The translations under genes and the position numbers were made by a program. Source: a virus. Taken from it: a stretch of 25,900 nt of DNA. Below, in pieces: positions 20,997-25,900 of this stretch. Location of the stretch: the IMG/VR virus record IMGVR_UViG_3300013021_000008, positions 1-25,900 of that record; one strand, 5' to 3'. A model generated the notes under the pieces. That model was not told the DNA's origin, did no database searches, and was given only the letters and a program-made list of their open reading frames with translations. Each line of letters begins with the position of its first letter. Position 1 is the stretch's first letter.

Positions 20997-21149
20997 CTAT
21001 TGTTGCACTTCTATATATTCTGTAGCATTATTATCACCAAAGTATGGTTCATCAGTATTACATATTTTTTTATGCGAATTCATATTATTCAAAGTTTCTT
21101 CAACTTCACCGACGAAAACAGCACCACATATATTGCATATTCTTTTCAT
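20997..21149 (-). CDS. Small zinc-finger protein inside the tail operon
   Basis: The ATG at 21149 follows GGAGG; 50 aa. CNIC (residues 5-8), then HKKIC (26-30) form a Cys2-His-Cys finger with an 18-residue loop. The C-terminus is acidic. It lies between two structural genes with normal spacing, so it is expressed with the late genes. Virion component or late regulator cannot be decided. Confidence 0.55.
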   Translation of the reverse strand: MKRICNICGAVFVGEVEETLNNMNSHKKICNTDEPYFGDNNATEYIEVQQ

Positions 21150-21150
21150 T

Positions 21151-21795
21151 TTACACCATCCTCCAGATTACTAGTTCAACGATATTGAAATCATAATTAC
21201 CTGTTGTTTCTTTCAAACGTATATCTATTCCAGGCGAATTAAAATTAATTTCTCGACTTACAGGTGAATTGTATAAATTACCTGATAACCCTGTTACAAT
21301 TTCTTGTTGTTCGCTTTTAAATTGGTTAGTACCAAAATCTTTTGCTTTTGAACATACAACAATATCCAATTTTCCAGAGTTAGAAGCAGGTAATTTAACC
21401 CAAATTCCATAAGCTCGACAAGGTTTAATTTCTTGCCAATATACGGATGTAGAACCTTGCGAAACTGTTATATCGCTATCGATGGTAATTAATTCATTAC
21501 TCCCTTTTTGCGACACATTGATAGTATCATCTGTAGGGTTTTGTGAGTTAAGCAAAGTATCCATTTTTGTTTCAAGATTACTTAGCCTTGTGTCAAGAGT
21601 TGTTTCAGTTGCAAAATCCTTTGCTATAAGCGTGTCTAGTTTTGTTGCTAATTGCTCATCGATTACGTATTGCTTACCATCTACATTTACTTCAAATGGC
21701 TGAAAATCACCGTTTGCGTCTTTGCCATAGTTAACTATATCTAATCCATATTCACCTGTGATTATTTCTGTTATAAAATCATTTAATGTTGGCAT
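21151..21795 (-). CDS. Tail/baseplate structural protein
   Basis: This 214-aa protein starts behind GAGGTGG. The N-terminal part (DFITEIITGEYGLDIVNYG) precedes a coiled coil (about residues 45-85: TETTLDTRLSNLETKMDTLL). The rest is a beta domain from about 95 (TIDSDITVSQGSTSVYWQEI, then GIWVKLPASNSGKLDIVV) to the end. This trimeric-looking layout is common in fibres and baseplate arms. The start overlaps the previous stop by one base. Confidence 0.65.
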   Translation of the reverse strand: MPTLNDFITEIITGEYGLDIVNYGKDANGDFQPFEVNVDGKQYVIDEQLATKLDTLIAKDFATETTLDTRLSNLETKMDTLLNSQNPTDDTINVSQKGSNELITIDSDITVSQGSTSVYWQEIKPCRAYGIWVKLPASNSGKLDIVVCSKAKDFGTNQFKSEQQEIVTGLSGNLYNSPVSREINFNSPGIDIRLKETTGNYDFNIVELVIWRMV

Positions 21796-22124
21796 TATAC
21801 CACCTCGCTTGATTTATTCGTGTTAATAGATAGCAAACCCTTAACAGGTAAGTATCTATTACTCTCAACATCTTCTAATAATAATTCAAACTCATATTTC
21901 CCACCGCTAATATCTGTATCTGTATTATCTAATTCCATCTCAATTTTACCATTAACTGCATCCGTAACATCTATACCATCAGCAGTAGTTTTCTCAATTA
22001 CAACTGTATTATCATCCCAAAATCGCCAAGTTAAAGACACGTTTGTTAAGTCTATTACTCCATCTTCATCAGATAGAGTAGCTTGTATTAACTTATCTGT
22101 TTTCTGATCTACACTTATATTCAT
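21795..22124 (-). CDS. BppU-N-like baseplate protein
   Basis: This 109-aa beta-sandwich protein begins behind AAGG. DLTNVSLTWRFWDD (residues about 25-38), DGIDVTDAVNGKIEMELDNT and SGGKYEFELLLED are the pattern of BppU N-terminal/Ig-like domains that fasten fibres to phage baseplates. It stands alone, without the usual long fibre tail. It is coupled to both neighbours by start-stop overlap. Confidence 0.7.
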   Translation of the reverse strand: MNISVDQKTDKLIQATLSDEDGVIDLTNVSLTWRFWDDNTVVIEKTTADGIDVTDAVNGKIEMELDNTDTDISGGKYEFELLLEDVESNRYLPVKGLLSINTNKSSEVV

Positions 22125-22339
22125 ATTGTATCAACCTTCTCTACAAATATATTAATTTGCTGTTTCTTATTGATAGCGAAATTAAACTCATTTCTGCTAA
22201 TTGCTAATTTGATAGCTTGTATGCCAAATAGATAATCCCAAAAACTTTGAAAAGTATCAAAGGTGGTATCTAATTCTAATGTGTGATTAATATCTACTGT
22301 ATCGTCTAAGTTATAAGTTATTCCTCTCGGATATATCAT
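22121..22339 (-). CDS. Small protein after the tape measure
   Basis: This 72-aa protein has its ATG overlapping the tape measure stop (TAATG). It is a mixed peptide (GITYNLDDTVDINHTL, then FQSFWDYLFGIQAIKLAI, ending in basic strands). No known family. The place directly after the tape measure is where distal-tail or chaperone-type proteins occur in siphoviruses, but it is much shorter than those. Confidence 0.5.
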   Translation of the reverse strand: MIYPRGITYNLDDTVDINHTLELDTTFDTFQSFWDYLFGIQAIKLAISRNEFNFAINKKQQINIFVEKVDTI

Positions 22340-25020
22340 TAGAATCTAGCACCACCTTTTATTCTGATATCGTCAACTAGAGGCTGTTTCACGGCTTGTG
22401 CGATGGTTTTTCCATCTAAGTTAACACTTATATTAGCTGTGCTGTATCCTCCACCACTAGAGCTTGTGTTTGAGCCTATAGGGGATACTGTTTCGCCTGC
22501 TTGCGCTAAGATTAAGCGTTCTTGCCCGATTGGGCCGGGTACTGTACCACCGTTGTGGAAAATACCACCAAAGAAATCACCGACACTTAGAAGTCCGCCT
22601 CCACCGCCACCTGTAATGTATCCGAATACTTTTGAGGCAGCCATTTCAGCTAACTTATCCATAACTTTATCAATTATGCTAGACCACATATCACCAAATG
22701 CTTCAGTAACACTTTTTGTACCTTTGAAAATTGACGCAAATGTATTAGCAAATCCATCTTTAATAAAGCTAAACCTTTGATTAAACCTCTCAATAGATTT
22801 TTGATTATTTTCTGCTTCTAAAGCGTCTATTTTATTATTATAAAATTGTTCAATAGCCCAAGTCGCAGCGTTCTTTTCTTCTGCTTCAGCGATTGCTTTT
22901 TCTTTCTTTTTAATTAACATTTCCATTTCAGTTGCATTTTGTTCAAATAAACGTTGTCCCCACATTTTATTAAATTCTATTCTTTCTTCGTGTTTAGCAC
23001 GTCTAATTTCAGACTTTCTATTTTGTATTTTAATCCATTTTGCTAATTGTTCAGCATTCATTTCTGATATATAGTCAGCTTGTGCTTGCATAGCTTCTTC
23101 AGTTGGTGACATTAAATCAATGCTATTTAAGTTGCCGTTAAATTGTCTGGCAAAAGCTTCTCCACCTTTTTTACCTTGTTCTTCACTTTTTTGCACAAAA
23201 CCTTCAAATATTGTTCCTGTTTGAGTGAAGTCGCTAGAACCAGTATCGGTAGACTCTTCGCTGTCGCCACCTGTGTCAATTCCGTCTCCTAAATTTTTTT
23301 TAACTTTATTTCCTTCGGCATTAATTTCTGAAAATGCTTTAACACCTTTTCTCCTTAATTCATCTAAAGATTGAGAATATTCAGTTGTAGCATTGTTGTT
23401 TGTGACAATCGTTTCATATAAAGTTTTGCCAGCATCATAAGTATTCATAAAACCATCAACTGCATTGCTCCCAAAATCAGTAACGCTTTCTTTTAAGTTG
23501 CTAAACCCTTTTTCCATATCTAAAGTATTTTTCTTTATTTTGATATTTAATTTATCTTGATCACTTTCCATTTTGTTAATTGCTTCTTCAGAGCTATCTG
23601 CAATATTTTTAAACATATCACCGACACCGGGTAAACCTTCTAATCTTCTAGCTTGCGATAAAATTTTATCTATTGCTTTAGCAAAAAATAAACTCATTCC
23701 AATTGTGCCTTTACCTATTTGAGCAACCACAATATCTAATGAATCTTTAATTATTCCAAAAGAATCGGCTAATATGATTACTGCATCTACTCCAGCAGTC
23801 ATATAAGTTTTTAATGCTTGATAAAATATATCTATTGCCTCTTTAGCATAACTTATATTTTCTGTAACAAAATCTAATCTTTCACCTAAACCTTCTATTT
23901 TTTCAATTACATTTGGCATATTTTCAACAAGATATTTAACTAACTTATCAAATGTAGGAGATAATTCTTCACCTACTTTCTCTCTAACTACTTCTATCGC
24001 AGAGCCTAATCGCTCTTGCCAAGTTGCTGAAGTGTCCATCATTGTGTTAAAAGCGTCATCAGTTGCACCTGCTCTATCCTGCATTTCATCTAAGTTTTCC
24101 GCAAATGTTTCAGCACCACTACCAGTTAAGGTTAATGCCGCTTGTCCACCTCTAATATTTTGGAATAAGTTTTGTACTTTAGTATTGCTATCCTCTGCTG
24201 CTTGTTCCATTAATACCATAGCTTCTTGCAGGTTTCCGCCATTCTCAATAAACTCTGTAAATGCTACACCCGCTACATCTTTAAATACATCATAAGCGTT
24301 AGTACCTTCTTTTGACAACTCGTTCATAGCTTGTCTAAGTTGAGTAGTCGCTTCTGTTGTTGGTACACCTTGAGCAGTCATTGTTGCTAACGCTGCACCT
24401 ACATCTTCAAAATTAACTCCAACCGCTGCTGCAATTGGTGCTACATCAGATAGACTAGAACCTAATTCATCCATTGTAGTTTTACCAGTTTTTACAGTAG
24501 TAAATAATATATCTGATACATCTTCAGCATCGCCCACTTCTTTACCATAAGCATTAATAACAGTTGTTAATCCATCTACTGCTGTGTTTAAATCAGTAAC
24601 TCCACCTCTAGCAGCTTTTTGTGCTGTTTTAAGAAACTCAAATACATTATCTTCTGGGACACCTGCTGAAATAGCATCATACAAAGCTGGTACTGTTTCG
24701 TCAGTAGTTGTACCCATTTCCATTTTGAATTCCTGCATATCGTCTATCATTTTCTCTTTAGCATCACTTGAAGCATTAGGTAACAATGTAAATACTTCTG
24801 ACATTTGTTTTTCCATGCCAGTAAATTGTTTAATGCCATCTGCTGCAACTGCTGCTAATGCTGCACCTGCTGCCGCTGCTCCCGCCACTGCCGCTGTACC
24901 GATACCGCCGAGCATTTTTGAAAACTTGCCAGTGTCTTTTTTAGCTGATGACATATCTTTTTTAAATTTTCTTGTATCTAGTTCTAACGTTTCATATAAC
25001 TCTGCTACTTTTACGGCCAT
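22339..25020 (-). CDS. Tail tape measure protein (TP901 type)
   Basis: This 893-aa protein starts behind GTAGGTGAAAC. An Ala-rich segment (about residues 38-60) precedes the TP901 core (about 68-350: GMEKQMSEVF, TTDETVPALYDAISAGVPED, TTEATTQLRQAMNELSKEG). A mostly helical, hydrophobic middle follows (about 395-460: MTAGVDAVIILADSFGII), then a coiled coil (about 640-740). The end has a Gly-rich run and FHNGGTVPGPIGQ, as in lambda-type tape measures. It sets tail length: at about 0.15 nm per residue, roughly 130 nm. It scaffolds the tube during assembly and moves into the cell wall at infection. Confidence 0.93.
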   Translation of the reverse strand: MAVKVAELYETLELDTRKFKKDMSSAKKDTGKFSKMLGGIGTAAVAGAAAAGAALAAVAADGIKQFTGMEKQMSEVFTLLPNASSDAKEKMIDDMQEFKMEMGTTTDETVPALYDAISAGVPEDNVFEFLKTAQKAARGGVTDLNTAVDGLTTVINAYGKEVGDAEDVSDILFTTVKTGKTTMDELGSSLSDVAPIAAAVGVNFEDVGAALATMTAQGVPTTEATTQLRQAMNELSKEGTNAYDVFKDVAGVAFTEFIENGGNLQEAMVLMEQAAEDSNTKVQNLFQNIRGGQAALTLTGSGAETFAENLDEMQDRAGATDDAFNTMMDTSATWQERLGSAIEVVREKVGEELSPTFDKLVKYLVENMPNVIEKIEGLGERLDFVTENISYAKEAIDIFYQALKTYMTAGVDAVIILADSFGIIKDSLDIVVAQIGKGTIGMSLFFAKAIDKILSQARRLEGLPGVGDMFKNIADSSEEAINKMESDQDKLNIKIKKNTLDMEKGFSNLKESVTDFGSNAVDGFMNTYDAGKTLYETIVTNNNATTEYSQSLDELRRKGVKAFSEINAEGNKVKKNLGDGIDTGGDSEESTDTGSSDFTQTGTIFEGFVQKSEEQGKKGGEAFARQFNGNLNSIDLMSPTEEAMQAQADYISEMNAEQLAKWIKIQNRKSEIRRAKHEERIEFNKMWGQRLFEQNATEMEMLIKKKEKAIAEAEEKNAATWAIEQFYNNKIDALEAENNQKSIERFNQRFSFIKDGFANTFASIFKGTKSVTEAFGDMWSSIIDKVMDKLAEMAASKVFGYITGGGGGGLLSVGDFFGGIFHNGGTVPGPIGQERLILAQAGETVSPIGSNTSSSGGGYSTANISVNLDGKTIAQAVKQPLVDDIRIKGGARF

Positions 25021-25034
25021 GTTTCACCTACTTT

Positions 25035-25579
25035 CTATAACATACTTAACAATTTGCCTTCTTCATCTTCTACTGGTTTTTCCCCATCAGCTCTGATTGA
25101 CCTTGCAAGAGCGGAATCGGCTGACAATGACTTGAGTAAAACATTAAATTTCCTCCAAGTTAAATTATCGGCTTCATCTATTAAATCTATTCTGTACTCT
25201 CGCAAAAAATCAGCTTCTATGAATCCCCATTTTTCTGCGATGGAGAAGGTTGAGCGTTTTTTGTATCATCCTGTTCATCATCTTTGCCATTATATTTATT
25301 CCACAGTTCTGTAATTAGCCATTCTGACTCTTCTACTGTCATTCCTTTTTCAATTAAGTTGTCAAATTGTTCTTCACCTATCATTGCCTGCAAACTTTTC
25401 TTAACCTGCTTAGCTGGCAATTCTTCAACTCCGCCTTCTTCCTGCATTTCTATAATATTCAATACACTGGAAAGAGGAGGGGAAGGTAAAAGTTCTATAT
25501 CTTCCCCGAATGCCTTAATTATAATACCTTCTTTTTTTCTCTCTTTTCTAAACTGATCAAAATCTATTGTTTTGCTCAT
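25035..25579 (-). CDS. Tail assembly chaperone, -1 frameshift fusion (gpGT type)
   Basis: Reading of the chaperone frame up to codon 108 (AAC) and then a -1 slip at A-AAA-AAC (25262-25256) gives 181 aa: 108 from the first frame and 73 from the second, ending at TAG 25037-25035. The second part (EKWGFIEADFLREYRIDL, then LTWRKFNVLLKSLSA, then SALARSIR) has the Trp-rich pattern of tail chaperone T domains. It has no ribosome binding site or start codon of its own. It fills the gap between the short chaperone and the tape measure, exactly as in lambda G/GT and other long-tailed phages. Confidence 0.87.
25217..25579 (-). CDS. Tail assembly chaperone, short form (gpG type)
   Basis: This 120-aa protein starts behind GGAGGGA. 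It is acidic and helical (FDQFRKERKKEGIII, then SSVLNIIEMQEEGG, then ITELWNKYNGKDD), ending in a hydrophilic tail (NAQPSPSQKNGDS). The short form is normally made in excess and binds the tape measure before tube assembly. Position after a virion protein gene and before the tape measure is diagnostic. Confidence 0.85.
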   Translation of the reverse strand: MSKTIDFDQFRKERKKEGIIIKAFGEDIELLPSPPLSSVLNIIEMQEEGGVEELPAKQVKKSLQAMIGEEQFDNLIEKGMTVEESEWLITELWNKYNGKDDEQDDTKNAQPSPSQKNGDS

Positions 25580-25600
25580 AATCTATCCCTCCAGATATTT

Positions 25601-25900
25601 TTATAACTTTAGTGCAGCAACTGTTACGCTTGTTACTGCATCATAATCTACGCTTACATTTCCATCGGCATCATTAAACCAATCCTGCGAAAATGGGCCA
25701 ATTATCTTTTCATCACTCGCTGGTACTGTAACAGTTGGATTACTTAATGTAATATCTATACCACCTATTGTTATTGTCTTTTGTATATTAAGTGTTACAT
25801 CGTGTGAAGATGCATCTCCATTCTTTACATATAATAATGTTTTACCATTGTTAACAAAACTATCACCTGCAACATCTGCTGCTGAAAATGAAGGTGTTAA
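25601..25900 (-). CDS. End of a virion structural protein (cut by window edge)
   Basis: The last 99 codons of a frame open to the window edge. The sequence is beta-rich: GDSFVNNGKTLLYVKNGDAS, DVTLNIQKT, TVTVPASDEKIIGPF, NVSVDYDAVTSVTVAALKL. This looks like a small beta-sandwich virion protein (major tail, decoration or connector). As the gene just before the tail chaperone, the major tail tube is the first guess, but the pattern VKNG..S / VPA..EKIIGPF is one I associate with small head-tail proteins. Confidence 0.6.
   Translation of the reverse strand, partial: LTPSFSAADVAGDSFVNNGKTLLYVKNGDASSHDVTLNIQKTITIGGIDITLSNPTVTVPASDEKIIGPFSQDWFNDADGNVSVDYDAVTSVTVAALKL

Noticed and set aside
24584-25096. 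A 170-aa plus-strand frame opposite the tape measure
   Set aside because: It is a shadow of the tape measure gene, is low in complexity and lacks a start signal.

Overview
The window is a 25.9-kb piece of a tailed-phage or prophage genome. By eye it is AT-rich (roughly one third GC), and every gene I can support lies on the minus strand. Strong AGGAGG-type ribosome binding sites, frequent TTG/GTG starts, TTGACA-17-TATAAT promoters and the gene content point to a low-GC Firmicute host (Clostridia- or Halanaerobiales-like). No host gene, tRNA, integrase or repressor is visible, so I cannot say whether this is a prophage or a free phage.

Read in the direction of transcription (high to low coordinates), the late structural module comes first. 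It holds the end of a virion protein (25900-25601), a tail assembly chaperone with a -1 frameshift extension (25579-25035), an 893-aa tape measure protein, three small tail or baseplate proteins, a small zinc-finger protein, a 1046-aa tail-tip protein carrying a LamG-like domain, and a collar-type fibre protein. The long tape measure and the paired chaperones suggest a long flexible tail (siphovirus). The lysis cassette follows (17026-15876): a membrane/coiled-coil protein, an M15 peptidase endolysin, a holin-like protein and an unknown protein. It ends at a clear terminator (15860-15821).

A consensus promoter (15809-15781) then starts the early region. It begins with a ParB/sulfiredoxin-fold protein and a group of small secreted or membrane proteins. 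Next come recombination genes (RecB/Cas4-like nuclease with a probable Fe-S cluster, ERF annealing protein), a replication initiator with iteron-like repeats inside its gene, a homing-endonuclease-repeat DNA-binding protein, and a DnaB helicase. A second promoter lies at 10880-10852 and a third at 8134-8106. The third drives a PAPS/APS-reductase-like protein and a run of very small genes leading to SSB, a RuvC-like resolvase, and two all-alpha NTP-pyrophosphohydrolase-like proteins. The module ends with a probable ArpU/RinA-type late regulator (3046-2684).

The last region (2683-1) starts with a promoter that has a perfect palindrome in its spacer and a structured leader. A metallophosphoesterase gene follows, bracketed by two related GIY-YIG homing endonucleases. 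Packaging genes would be expected beyond the left edge.

The most unusual points are a RuvC-like gene and a 55-aa gene that both lack any ATG/GTG/TTG start (best candidates ATT and ATA), the candidate origin inside the initiator gene, the endonuclease-bracketed phosphoesterase, the palindromic promoter, the frameshifted chaperone, and the duplicated modules of the tail-tip protein.
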